Assembly (NCBI RefSeq): GCF_034931045.1
Contig: NZ_JAYGHH010000001.1
Location: 62,001-126,000, forward strand
Length of the DNA stretch: 64,000 bases
Origin: Nodularia sp034931045
GTDB lineage: Bacteria > Cyanobacteriota > Cyanobacteriia > Cyanobacteriales > Nostocaceae
Direction: 5' to 3'
The notes beneath the pieces were generated by a model. The model made no database searches, was not told the DNA's origin, and was given only the letters and a program-made list of their open reading frames with translations. The position numbers and the translations under genes were made by a program. Of the stretch, positions 43,064-51,719 are shown piece after piece. Numbering within the stretch: position 1 is the stretch's first letter; every line of letters starts with the position of its first letter.

Positions 43064-44401
43064 GTGAAGATTAGTTTTTTGACGAACCGCCTGCGCGCAG
43101 CGTATACCCGCAGGGCTTTAGTACGAAGAGTACGCCAAGGACGGGAAGAGAGTTCACATACTCGTTCTGTGCCGTTGCTAGAAATTTTGTTGATGGCGGT
43201 GGAAACACTTTGGAGTAATAAGTTACGCACAGGTTTAACTATGCTGGGTGTAATTATTGGGATTGCTTCGGTGATTGCTATTACTTCTGTGGGTCAAGGG
43301 GTGCAAAGAGGTGTTGAGCAACAAATCCAAGCTTTAGGTACTGATGTAATTCAAGTTTTGGCTGGTACTGCTAGAGGAGGTAATGTCCGTCAAGGATTGG
43401 GTTCTAGTAGTACTTTAACTTGGGAAGATGCTAAGGCGATCGCTACACAAGCCCCATCAGCTGAAGTTGTTTCTGCCTATCTCCAACGCAATACACAAGT
43501 TGTCTATGGGCAACAAAATACTTCTACAACCGTTTTTGGCACAGATTTAAATTACCCAGAAGCGAGAAATACTTTTCCCCAGCAAGGACGATTTTTTACT
43601 CAAGAAGAATTAGACAATGCTACACAGGTGGCTATTATTGGGCCTACAGTCGAGAGAACACTCTTTGGACAGAATGCCAATGTCATCGGTGAGAGAATCC
43701 GCATTCAGGGTGAGCCTTATGAAGTGATTGGGGTGATGGAAGCTAAAGGGTCTCAAGGACCGAATGATCGAGATGATCAAGTGTTTATTCCTCTCACCAG
43801 TATGTCGAGGCGAATTGTCGGCAACAATGCCCTCACAGGTATTTCTGTCAATGGGATTTTAATTAAATCTGGTAGTCCGGAAAAGTTAGAAGCGGCTCAG
43901 TTTCAAGTGACTAATCTGTTACGTCTACGCCACAATATCTATCCACCACAACCCGATGATTTTCGATTGACTAATCAAGCTGATATTGTTAGTACGTTTA
44001 CAAATATTGTCGGTTTATTTACAGTCATGATAGTAGCGATCGCTGGAATTTCTTTAGTTGTTGGTGGTATTGGCATCGCTAATATTATGCTGGTTTCCGT
44101 TGTGGAACGCACAAGAGAAATTGGCATTCGTAAAGCAGTGGGAGCCACCAATTCAGCCATTCTCAATCAATTTTTAGCCGAAGCGATTGTCATTTCTACA
44201 TTAGGAGGGGTAATTGGCATGGGCAGTGGTATTTTGATAGCTTTTGGTGCTGCAACGGTGTTTAAATTTCCCTTTGTGATCTCGGTGCTATCAATCATCG
44301 CCGGTTTCGGATTATCTTTAGGAGTTGGCTTACTCGCTGGTGTAATTCCTGCTCGCAATGCCTCTAAATTAGATCCAATTACCGCTTTGAGAAGTGATTA
44401 A
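43064..44401 (+). CDS. MacB-type ABC permease (copy 1) with repeat-derived N-terminus
   Basis: The protein has 445 residues from a GTG at 43064, with GAGGGG 4-10 bases upstream. The core is a MacB/FtsX-like permease: first helix LRTGLTMLGVIIGIASVIAI, a large periplasmic domain, and three C-terminal helices (GLFTVMIVAIAGISLVVGGIG, IVISTLGGVIGMGSGILIAF, LSIIAGFGLSLGVGLLAGV), ending IPARNASKLDPITALRSD. Compared with the paralogue at 48594 it has about 30 extra N-terminal residues. Those residues, rich in Arg and Ala, are encoded by a GC-rich dispersed repeat (about 43085-43145). The ATPase is separate and lies just downstream. Confidence 0.91.
   Translation: MKISFLTNRLRAAYTRRALVRRVRQGREESSHTRSVPLLEILLMAVETLWSNKLRTGLTMLGVIIGIASVIAITSVGQGVQRGVEQQIQALGTDVIQVLAGTARGGNVRQGLGSSSTLTWEDAKAIATQAPSAEVVSAYLQRNTQVVYGQQNTSTTVFGTDLNYPEARNTFPQQGRFFTQEELDNATQVAIIGPTVERTLFGQNANVIGERIRIQGEPYEVIGVMEAKGSQGPNDRDDQVFIPLTSMSRRIVGNNALTGISVNGILIKSGSPEKLEAAQFQVTNLLRLRHNIYPPQPDDFRLTNQADIVSTFTNIVGLFTVMIVAIAGISLVVGGIGIANIMLVSVVERTREIGIRKAVGATNSAILNQFLAEAIVISTLGGVIGMGSGILIAFGAATVFKFPFVISVLSIIAGFGLSLGVGLLAGVIPARNASKLDPITALRSD
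43085..43145 (+). repeat. GC-rich dispersed repeat read as coding sequence
   Basis: The stretch contains CCTGCGCGCAGCG, TACCCGCAGGGC and TAGTACGAAGAGTACGCC, inverted and tandem pieces like the short GC-rich repeats found between genes elsewhere in this window (for example near 3186, 23624 and 39221). Here it is in frame within the permease gene and encodes LRAAYTRRALVRRVRQGREE. Confidence 0.6.
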
Positions 44402-44403
44402 AT

Positions 44404-44461
44404 AATTCGTAATTCGTAATTCGTAATTCGTAATTCGTAATTCGTAATTCGTAATTCGTAA
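44404..44461. repeat. Heptamer tandem repeat (GTAATTC), about 8 units
   Basis: Eight units of the 7-base sequence GTAATTC begin two bases after the permease stop codon, in the spacer before the ATPase gene. It is the reverse complement of the GAATTAC array near 26786. Confidence 0.93.
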
Positions 44462-44519
44462 GGCTTTTTCAGTGCTAAAGATGCACGTTTTGTGAACACT
44501 AATGTAATTTGTAATTTAT

Positions 44520-45191
44520 ATGACTACGATGATTTGGATGGAGTCTATTACGAAGACTTACCATTTAGGTGAAGTTACTGTTCCTATACTTAAGGGGATT
44601 CAACTCTCTATTGAGGAAGGGGAATATGTTTCTATTATGGGTGCTTCGGGTTCGGGTAAATCTACCCTAATGAATATTGTCGGGTGTCTGGATCGCCCCA
44701 CGGCGGGAAACTATATTTTTGAAGGCAGAAATTTGACTACTTTTGATGATGATGAATTAGCGTATATCCGTAACCAAAGAATTGGTTTTGTTTTCCAACA
44801 ATTTAATTTATTGGCCAGGGCGACAGCGCTAGAAAACGTCATGCTACCAATGATTTATGCTAATTTACCTAAGTCGAAACGCCGTGAAAGAGCATTGTCA
44901 GCATTACACAGGGTGGGACTAGGCGATCGCATCTCTAACCGTCCGAATCAACTTTCTGGGGGACAACAACAACGAGTTGCGATCGCTCGTGCTTTGGTGA
45001 ATCGTCCAGCTTTGGTTTTAGCGGACGAACCAACTGGTGCTTTAGATACTCAGACTTCCTATGATGTGATGAATTTGCTCACGGAATTGAATCAGCAAGG
45101 AATCACCATTGTGATTGTGACTCACGAGCCGGATATTGCTGCTCAAACCAAAAGGACTATTCGTGTTCAGGATGGTTTGATTGTAGGCTAA
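44520..45191 (+). CDS. MacB/LolD-type ABC ATPase
   Basis: The protein has 223 residues. It has Walker A GASGSGKST, Q-loop FVFQQFNLL, signature LSGGQQQR, Walker B LVLADEPTGALD and switch VTHEPD. The TYHLGEVTVPILKG opening is characteristic of MacB-type ATPases whose cycle drives transenvelope conformational change rather than transport through the membrane itself. It is the only ATPase gene in a locus with two permeases, so it may serve both. The TolC gene begins about 60 bases downstream. Confidence 0.94.
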   Translation: MTTMIWMESITKTYHLGEVTVPILKGIQLSIEEGEYVSIMGASGSGKSTLMNIVGCLDRPTAGNYIFEGRNLTTFDDDELAYIRNQRIGFVFQQFNLLARATALENVMLPMIYANLPKSKRRERALSALHRVGLGDRISNRPNQLSGGQQQRVAIARALVNRPALVLADEPTGALDTQTSYDVMNLLTELNQQGITIVIVTHEPDIAAQTKRTIRVQDGLIVG

Positions 45192-45250
45192 TTTTGTACG
45201 ACAATTCTGATAATTACGGAAAAAACAAATTAATAGCTACATCTAAAACT

Positions 45251-46669
45251 ATGAATTTTTCTTTATTTCATGTACATTCTATCGGGTTTGCTGTGGCGAT
45301 AATTGCTTTTCTGGTTCCCTCTCTAACTAGGAGTGTCGCTGCTCAAACTCCCCCAGAAGCCCAGGCTGATACTGTGCAAGTTCCTGAGTTTCTCAACCCT
45401 AATCCTAATCCTCTCCTGTTTCCCACTCAACCAGAAGAAGTTAAAATTCAGCGCACTCAACCTATAACTTTAGCTGAGGCTTTGGAACTAGCAAAACGCC
45501 ACAATCAAAGTTTACAGGTAGCAATCTTAGAACTAGAACGTAGTCGCTCGGCCTTACGAGAATCTCAAGCTGTGTTACTTCCTAATGTTGGTGTCAATAC
45601 TAGCTTGACTAACAGTGGTAATGGTTTTACTAATGACGCATCCCAATCCAGCACTTCTTTCAACGGTCAAGCACAAATAAATTATGACCTATTTACGTCT
45701 GGTAATCGGCAAGCTAGTATCCGCGCAGCTGAGGAACAGGTACGAATCAATGAATTAAATCTAGAGAACCAGTCTTTAGCAATCGATCTGAATGTCACTA
45801 CTCAATATTACGATTTGCAAGAAGCAGATGAACAAGTCAGAATTAATCAATCTGCTGTGGCAAATTCCCAGGCTAGTTTGCGGGATGCTCAAGCGAGAGA
45901 ACGAGCTGGAGTGGGTACACGGTTCGATGTGCTGCAATCTCAGGTAAATTTGGCTAATGCTCAACAAAGCCTGACTAACTCTTTTTCACAACAGCGAATT
46001 GTTCGTCGTCGGTTTGCAGCTTTGTTGAATTTGGCACAGTCAGCCGACATTAGTGCCGCAGAAGCTGTACAAGTTGCGGGACTTTGGCAACCAACCTTGG
46101 AAGAATCTATTATCCAAGCGTTTCAGAACCGTCCAGAATTACAACAGATTTTGGCTCAACGTAATATTTCAGAACAACAGCGAAGACAAGCTATTTCACA
46201 GCTAAGACCGCAAGTTAGTTTAAATGGTAATTACAACATTTTAGATCAATTTGACGATGGACTCAGCCTGAATGATGGTTATTCTGTGGGAATCAGAGGA
46301 AGTTTAACTTTATTTGATGGTGGAGCAGCTAAGGCCAGAGCCGCCCAGTCTAAAGTTAATATTGCGATCGCACAAAGCCAATTTGCGAGTCAACGGGAAC
46401 TAATTCGCTTTGATGTGGAACAATTCTATGCCCAATTACAGTCAAATTTGGATAATATCCAAACTTCTGGGGTGGCTTTAAATCAAGCTAAAGAAGCTCT
46501 AAGTTTAGCCAGATTGCGCTTTGAAGCTGGCGTAGGGACTCAAACAGATGTGATTTTTGCCGAAAACGATTTGACAAGGGCTGAAGGTAATCGAGTCTCA
46601 GCAATTTTAAATTACAACCGGGCTTTAGCTAATTTACAAAGGACTGTTACTTTCAGGAATGTCAGATAA
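45251..46669 (+). CDS. TolC-family outer-membrane channel
   Basis: The protein has 472 residues from the ATG at 45251, which precedes a signal peptide (FAVAIIAFLVPSLTRSVAA); an upstream TTG at 45194 is open but would spoil it. Two outer membrane efflux protein repeats are visible, each with the pattern of long helices (ITLAEALELAKRHNQSLQVA; LEESIIQAFQNRPELQQILA) and the ARERAGVGTRFDVLQSQVNLA / ARLRFEAGVGTQTDVIFAEND pair. It should form a trimeric channel through the outer membrane and dock with the adaptor proteins of this locus. Confidence 0.93.
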   Translation: MNFSLFHVHSIGFAVAIIAFLVPSLTRSVAAQTPPEAQADTVQVPEFLNPNPNPLLFPTQPEEVKIQRTQPITLAEALELAKRHNQSLQVAILELERSRSALRESQAVLLPNVGVNTSLTNSGNGFTNDASQSSTSFNGQAQINYDLFTSGNRQASIRAAEEQVRINELNLENQSLAIDLNVTTQYYDLQEADEQVRINQSAVANSQASLRDAQARERAGVGTRFDVLQSQVNLANAQQSLTNSFSQQRIVRRRFAALLNLAQSADISAAEAVQVAGLWQPTLEESIIQAFQNRPELQQILAQRNISEQQRRQAISQLRPQVSLNGNYNILDQFDDGLSLNDGYSVGIRGSLTLFDGGAAKARAAQSKVNIAIAQSQFASQRELIRFDVEQFYAQLQSNLDNIQTSGVALNQAKEALSLARLRFEAGVGTQTDVIFAENDLTRAEGNRVSAILNYNRALANLQRTVTFRNVR

Positions 46670-47075
46670 TCAGACTGGCAAAATTAGTCTCCCAGGTGAA
46701 GGCACAAACAAAGAGTAAAAGCTAATATAAAGAAAGATTAAGTAAGTGGGCAAAAATCAACTTAACTGGTGGGGGTCTGAATAAGGCAGAAGTACGAAGA
46801 CAGAGGGCAAAAGGGAATCCCCATAAATAAATTTAGGGGCTGGTTACTTTGATAGCAGAGGACAAAAATTGTATTTCTGCCTTTGTTCGGTCATTTGTTC
46901 TTTGTCTTTAGCCAAGATTTCCAGCGTGTTTACCTTTTCTAAGGTAGTTTGATTTTTCCTACTTATCTATTGAAGCAAGTGTAAAACTATTAGTATTTAG
47001 TCCACACGGTTTTTAAATTCCTGTACTGGCTGAATCAGGCTATTGGAGCCAAGTGATATTCATAGGCTACTATTT
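46670..47075. other. Gene-free stretch between TolC and adaptor 2
   Basis: About 400 bases without a convincing gene. The length suggests that adaptor 2 and permease 2 may have their own promoter. No clear promoter or terminator could be assigned. Confidence 0.45.
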
Positions 47076-48545
47076 ATGGTTACGCAAATAGAATTGCCTT
47101 TTATTGGCAAAGTTAAATATCCACTACGCTGGGGGATTGGGTTAATAGTCGTAGGTTCTTTAGCTGTGGGTGCAACTGTTACCCATAACCTAGTGAATCA
47201 GAGAACTCGTGAACAAAATATTAATGAATTAACTGTTCCCGTAGAGGCACAAAATGTAACTTTAAGAATTACTGCCAGTGGCAAAGTTGTGCCGGTTCAA
47301 AGTGTGAATATCAGTCCCAAAAATCCTGGTGTGCTGGCACAGTTATATGTAGAACAGGGCGATCGCGTTGAGCAAGATCAAGTTTTGGCGCGAATGGATG
47401 TGGGTGATATCCGGGCGCAAATCCTCCAGCAACGTGCCAATTTAGCTCAAGCACAGGCACAATTAGATCAAGCCCTTGAGGGGAGTCGTCCTGAAGAAAT
47501 AACGCAAGCTCAGGCGCGTTTAGCTCAAGCCGAGGCACAATTAGACCAAGCCCGTGCGGGGAATCGTGATCAGGAAATTGCCCAAGCCCAAGCCCAGGTA
47601 AATTCAGCCCAAGCCCAGGTAAATCTTACCCAATCACGGGTCAAGCGTTATCAAGAATTAACCCAGCAAGGCGCAACTTCTCAAGACCAATTAGAACAAT
47701 ATATTAGTGAAGATCAAAGGGCAAAAGCGAGTTTAGATGAAGCTAAAAAACGACTTTCGCTGTTGAAAGTTGGTAGCCGGAATGAAGAAATAACAGCTAG
47801 AGAAGCGGCTGTAACCGAAGCCCGCGCCGCATTGGTATTGTTACAAAATGGCAGTCGTCCAGAGGAAATTGCTCAACGTCTAGCAGCAGTGAAAGGGGCG
47901 GAAGCTCAAATTCAGGCGGCAGAAGTGAGGCTACAAGATACTGTGATTCGTGCGCCTTTATCTGGAATTGTTACCCAGAAATATGCTAACGTTGGCGCTT
48001 TTGTAACTCCTACAACTTCTGCCTCTACCAGTGCATCGGCAACTTCTAGTTCTATTGTGGCAGTTGCAAGAGGTTTAGAAGTGCTGGCGCAAGTCCCAGA
48101 AGTGGATATTGGCAGAATTGAACAAGGACAGCAGGTAGAAATTGTCGCTGATGCCTATCCTGATCAAGTATTTAAAGGTAATGTGCGTTTGATTGCTCCC
48201 GAAGCAGTGGTGGAACAAGGTGTAACATCCTTTCAGGTGCGGGTAGCACTGGATACGGGTATAGAAAAATTGCGTTCTGGCTTAAATGTGGATTTGACTT
48301 TTTTAGGCGATCGCCTCAGTGACGCGTTAGTGTTACCCACAGTCGCAATTGTCACCGAACAAGGACAAACTGGTGTCTTAGTTGTAGATAAAAAAAATCA
48401 ACCCCAGTTTCAGAAAGTCACTATTGGGGCGCAAATTGAAAACCAAACCCAGATTCTACAGGGAGTCCAACAAGGCGATCGCGTGTTTATTAACCCACCT
48501 CAAGACTACATCAACAAAAAAGCCAGAGAGGAGAATAACCCATAG
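47076..48545 (+). CDS. Efflux periplasmic adaptor, MacA/HlyD type (copy 2)
   Basis: The protein has 489 residues from the ATG at 47076. An N-terminal membrane anchor (WGIGLIVVGSLAVGATVT) is followed by the same domain order as copy 1: lipoyl half (ASGKVVPVQSVNISPKNPG), a long coiled-coil hairpin with repeats of GSRPEEITQAQARL and AGNRDQEIAQAQAQV, second lipoyl half (DTVIRAPLSGIVTQKYANVGAFVTP) and beta domains. It lacks the Gly-rich tail of copy 1. It precedes permease 2 by about 50 bases, with a GAACTAC heptamer run between them. The substrate is unknown. Confidence 0.92.
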   Translation: MVTQIELPFIGKVKYPLRWGIGLIVVGSLAVGATVTHNLVNQRTREQNINELTVPVEAQNVTLRITASGKVVPVQSVNISPKNPGVLAQLYVEQGDRVEQDQVLARMDVGDIRAQILQQRANLAQAQAQLDQALEGSRPEEITQAQARLAQAEAQLDQARAGNRDQEIAQAQAQVNSAQAQVNLTQSRVKRYQELTQQGATSQDQLEQYISEDQRAKASLDEAKKRLSLLKVGSRNEEITAREAAVTEARAALVLLQNGSRPEEIAQRLAAVKGAEAQIQAAEVRLQDTVIRAPLSGIVTQKYANVGAFVTPTTSASTSASATSSSIVAVARGLEVLAQVPEVDIGRIEQGQQVEIVADAYPDQVFKGNVRLIAPEAVVEQGVTSFQVRVALDTGIEKLRSGLNVDLTFLGDRLSDALVLPTVAIVTEQGQTGVLVVDKKNQPQFQKVTIGAQIENQTQILQGVQQGDRVFINPPQDYINKKAREENNP

Positions 48546-48593
48546 AATCTTGAGTTCATCTCTGAAATTACGAACTACGAACTACGAACTAGT

Positions 48594-49811
48594 ATGAATT
48601 TCCTAGAAAGTATGCAAATGGCGGGAAAAACCCTGCTGTCTAATAAATTGCGTAGCGCCTTGACAATGTTGGGGATTGTCATTGGGAATGCTTCAGTAAT
48701 TGCCATGATTGGAATTGGCGAGGGTGGACAAAGGTTTGTTGCTCAACAATTGGAATCTTTAGGGCCAAATGTGTTATTTGTCCTTCCAGGCAATCAAGCA
48801 GCTCAACGTATCTCTAGAGATGTACCAAAAACTTTAGTGTTGGAAGATGCCAACGCGATCGCTAGTCAAGTCCCAACGGTAGCAGCAGTCACAGGAGAAT
48901 TGAATAGCAGACAGGTAATCACCTATAGCAATCAAAACAGTAATGTGAATATTGTTGGCACAACTCCCTCATTTTTGACTGTGCGTGACTTTGAAACTGC
49001 GACAGGGCGATTTTTTACTGATGTAGATATGAAGCGGAATAACCAAGTTGTGGTAGTAGGCGCAGACTTGGCAGCAAGATTATTTGGTGATAGTAACCCT
49101 ATCGGTCAGAAGTTGCGGATCAAAGATGCCAGTTTTCAAGTAATTGGAGTACTAGAAAGCAAAGGCTCAAACTTAGGTGTGAATTACGATGAAGCGGCAT
49201 TAATTCCACTGATGACAATGGCTAACAGAATTGTGGGGCGAACTTCTCCCTACGGCTTAGAGTTAACTTATATTGCTATCTCAGCTAACAATGCCGAGAG
49301 TGTGGATGCAGCAAAGTTCCAAATTACTAACTTGCTGCGTTTGCGGCACAAAATTACTGGGGAAGACGATTTCACCATCAATACTCAAAAAGATGCTTTG
49401 GAAACCGTCGGTCAAATTTCCGGTGCATTAACTATTATGTTAACTGCGATCGCGGGTATCTCATTATTTGTGGGTGGGATTGGCATTATGAATATTATGC
49501 TGGTTTCCGTCACCGAACGTACCCAAGAAATCGGACTACGGAAGGCAATTGGCGCAACCGAACAGAATATCTTACTGCAATTTATGATTGAAGCGGTGAT
49601 TGTTTCCGTCATCGGCGGTTTAGTCGGGACTGCGGTTGGTGTAAGCGGTATTATTTTAGTCGGAGTATTAACACCCTTAGAAGCAGCAATTTCTCCCATG
49701 GCGATCGCGACAGCCGTTGGGATCTCTGGAGGAATTGGTTTATTTTTTGGAGTCGTTCCTGCTCAACGTGCAGCTCAACTTGACCCGATTGTAGCCCTGA
49801 GAAGTGCTTAG
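48594..49811 (+). CDS. MacB-type ABC permease (copy 2)
   Basis: The protein has 405 residues, the normal length for a permease-only MacB. Helix 1 is LRSALTMLGIVIGNASVIAMIG, followed by a periplasmic domain and three C-terminal helices (GALTIMLTAIAGISLFVGGIG, AVIVSVIGGLVGTAVGVSGII, AVGISGGIGLFFGVVPA), ending AQLDPIVALRSA. It is clearly paralogous to copy 1 but lacks that copy's N-terminal extension. No ATPase follows it, so it probably uses the one at 44520 or one encoded elsewhere. Confidence 0.93.
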   Translation: MNFLESMQMAGKTLLSNKLRSALTMLGIVIGNASVIAMIGIGEGGQRFVAQQLESLGPNVLFVLPGNQAAQRISRDVPKTLVLEDANAIASQVPTVAAVTGELNSRQVITYSNQNSNVNIVGTTPSFLTVRDFETATGRFFTDVDMKRNNQVVVVGADLAARLFGDSNPIGQKLRIKDASFQVIGVLESKGSNLGVNYDEAALIPLMTMANRIVGRTSPYGLELTYIAISANNAESVDAAKFQITNLLRLRHKITGEDDFTINTQKDALETVGQISGALTIMLTAIAGISLFVGGIGIMNIMLVSVTERTQEIGLRKAIGATEQNILLQFMIEAVIVSVIGGLVGTAVGVSGIILVGVLTPLEAAISPMAIATAVGISGGIGLFFGVVPAQRAAQLDPIVALRSA

Positions 49812-50168
49812 GGACTTCCAAATAAAAATTCTACTTATTTTAATCAAGGGTTTCTGTTGATTCTGGAACCCCTAATGACATGAAAACTGTTGTAAATGCT
49901 AAAGTTTTCTATAAATTAATGTACCTATCAAATCTAGATTGCCCATAACAAATCCAAATTATCTAGATTTTTGCCCTAAAATATCCAACTTCATGCTAAG
50001 ATAATTGATAATCTATATCAATAAGTATATTTATATTGCTGGGAAAAGATTTAACTTTAAGTAAATCTTTCCTGGGATAGATGCTTGTTTTTCAAGCCTA
50101 GCAAAAACTAATCAAGTCAATATTTAGCAACAAAATTATAAATAAACGTTGCATTTTTGAAAATATTT
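49812..50168. other. AT-rich region upstream of hli
   Basis: No gene is seen. It probably contains the end of the efflux transcript and upstream regulatory DNA for hli. No clear terminator was found. Confidence 0.45.
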
Positions 50169-50184
50169 GTTATATTAGTTTACA
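50169..50184 (+). promoter_or_regulatory. HLR1-like site (candidate RpaB binding) upstream of hli
   Basis: GTTATATTAGTTTACA matches the high-light regulatory element HLR1, two TTACA-type direct half-sites with a 5-base gap, with one mismatch in the first half. It lies 43 bases before the hli start codon. RpaB binds HLR1 at hli and photosystem I promoters in other cyanobacteria, so light-stress control is likely. Confidence 0.6.
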
Positions 50185-50226
50185 TAAGGCAACAATACTT
50201 CGTAAATCTAGTTTGGAGTGCCAACC

Positions 50227-50406
50227 ATGACAAACGCAACAAACGTTAATGCTCCTGTAATCGAAGATCGCAACGCTTGGCGCTGGGGCTTTACACCCCA
50301 AGCTGAAATCTGGAACGGTCGCTTGGCAATGATTGGTTTTTTAGCAGCTGCGCTAATTGAATTATTTTCTGGACAAGGTTTCCTTCATTTTTGGGGCATT
50401 CTGTAA
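50227..50406 (+). CDS. hli: High light-inducible protein (one-helix CAB/ELIP/HLIP)
   Basis: The protein has 59 residues from the ATG at 50227, with GGAG 9 bases upstream; a GTG at 50218 is also open. The chlorophyll-binding helix motif EIWNGRLAMIGFLAAALIE is clear, with the Glu and Asn-Gly-Arg ligands. Such proteins bind chlorophyll and carotenoid, quench excess energy and protect nascent photosystem II. An HLR1-like element lies upstream and a terminator follows. Confidence 0.95.
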   Translation: MTNATNVNAPVIEDRNAWRWGFTPQAEIWNGRLAMIGFLAAALIELFSGQGFLHFWGIL

Positions 50407-50444
50407 GTTTTATTACACAGAATTAACTAAATAAAAATTTTAAA

Positions 50445-50482
50445 AAAAAACCTGGCAGAGATAATTCACTACCAGGTTTTTA
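50445..50482. terminator. Bidirectional terminator between hli and sigA
   Basis: AAAAACCTGG (about 50446-50455) pairs with CCAGGTTTTT (50472-50481) around a loop of about 16 bases. A-runs on one side and T-runs on the other mean it can work in both directions, fitting its place between convergent genes. Confidence 0.82.
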
Positions 50483-50546
50483 ATTGTGGATCATTTTTAG
50501 TTAGTCATCAGAGATTGGGTTCTAGCTGATGACTAATAACGAACAA

Positions 50547-51719
50547 CTACCGAATATACTCCTTAAGCACACTGTTGCGATTCGGGTGACGTAATTTACG
50601 GAGTGCTTTCGCCTCAATTTGACGAATTCGTTCACGGGTGACGTTGAAAATTTGGCCAATTTCCTCCAGAGTCTTCATGCGACCATCATCTAAACCATAG
50701 CGGAGTCTGAGGACATCACGTTCGCGAGGACTGAGGCTATCAAGGACTTTTTCCAAGTCTTCCCGCAGCAGATTTTTAGAAACCTGATCTTCTGGGGTTT
50801 CACCATCTGACTCAATAAAATCACCCAAACGAGAATCTTCTTCTTTACCGATGGGTGTTTCTAGTGAAATGGGTAGCTGGGCAGATTTAGCGATAAACCG
50901 TAACTTCTCGATGGTCATTTCCATCCGAGTAGCGATTTCTTCTTCAGTGGGTTTGCGTCCCATTTCTTGGGATAGCAATTTGGTAGTTTTCTTGATGCGT
51001 GAAATGGTTTCGTAAAGATGAACCGGGAGGCGGATAGTCCGGGATTGATCAGCGATCGCACGGGTAATTGCTTGACGAATCCACCATGTAGCATAAGTAG
51101 AAAACTTATAACCTTTTTCGTGGTCAAACTTTTCTGCGGCGCGAATCAAACCGAGACTACCTTCCTGAATTAAGTCTTGGAAGGATAAACCACGATTCAT
51201 GTATTTCTTGGCAATTGACACCACAAGACGCAGGTTCGATTGCACCATTTTATCTTTTGCCCTGCGACCAACGTGCAGGCGATAACGAAATGCTGGTAAC
51301 GGGATTTGTACAGCTTCTGCCCATTCCCGATATTCAGGTTCGCGTTCTAACTGTTCTTGCAGTCTATCCCGCACCCGTTCTAACTCCAACAAATCAGCGA
51401 TTTTCCGCGCCAATTCGATTTCTTCGTCTGCCCGCAATAGGCGAATCCGACCAATTTCTTGTAGATAAAGGCGAATCGAGTCTTCGGTGTAGTGCTTCTT
51501 CTTGCTTTGTGTCCGACGACGTGATTTAGCGGCTTTTCCAGACTTTGTGTCGTCCTCATCAGACTGAGGCTCTAAAAACTCATCTTCGCCATCATCGTTA
51601 ATCAGCAAGTCCTCTTCTTCTTCTTCTTCGACTAAGAGTTCTAACTCGAGCTCAGGCTGATTTATTATTTCTAGGTCAGGCTGATAAATGCTTTCGAGTA
51701 CGTTGTTAGCCTGGTTCAT
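50547..51719 (-). CDS. sigA: Principal RNA polymerase sigma factor (group 1)
   Basis: The protein has 390 residues, the length of SigA in Anabaena-type cyanobacteria. A very acidic N-terminus (ELLVEEEEEEDLLINDDGEDE) and basic segment precede region 1.2. Region 2 shows LRLVVSIAKKYMNRGLSFQDLIQEG, FSTYATWWIRQAI and the RTIRLPVHLYE of region 3.0. Region 4.2 has the helix-turn-helix TLEEIGQIFNVTRERIRQIE. It directs RNA polymerase to housekeeping promoters. The start is followed upstream by a 1.9 kb region with little coding sequence, in line with a long multi-promoter leader. Confidence 0.97.
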   Translation of the reverse strand: MNQANNVLESIYQPDLEIINQPELELELLVEEEEEEDLLINDDGEDEFLEPQSDEDDTKSGKAAKSRRRTQSKKKHYTEDSIRLYLQEIGRIRLLRADEEIELARKIADLLELERVRDRLQEQLEREPEYREWAEAVQIPLPAFRYRLHVGRRAKDKMVQSNLRLVVSIAKKYMNRGLSFQDLIQEGSLGLIRAAEKFDHEKGYKFSTYATWWIRQAITRAIADQSRTIRLPVHLYETISRIKKTTKLLSQEMGRKPTEEEIATRMEMTIEKLRFIAKSAQLPISLETPIGKEEDSRLGDFIESDGETPEDQVSKNLLREDLEKVLDSLSPRERDVLRLRYGLDDGRMKTLEEIGQIFNVTRERIRQIEAKALRKLRHPNRNSVLKEYIR

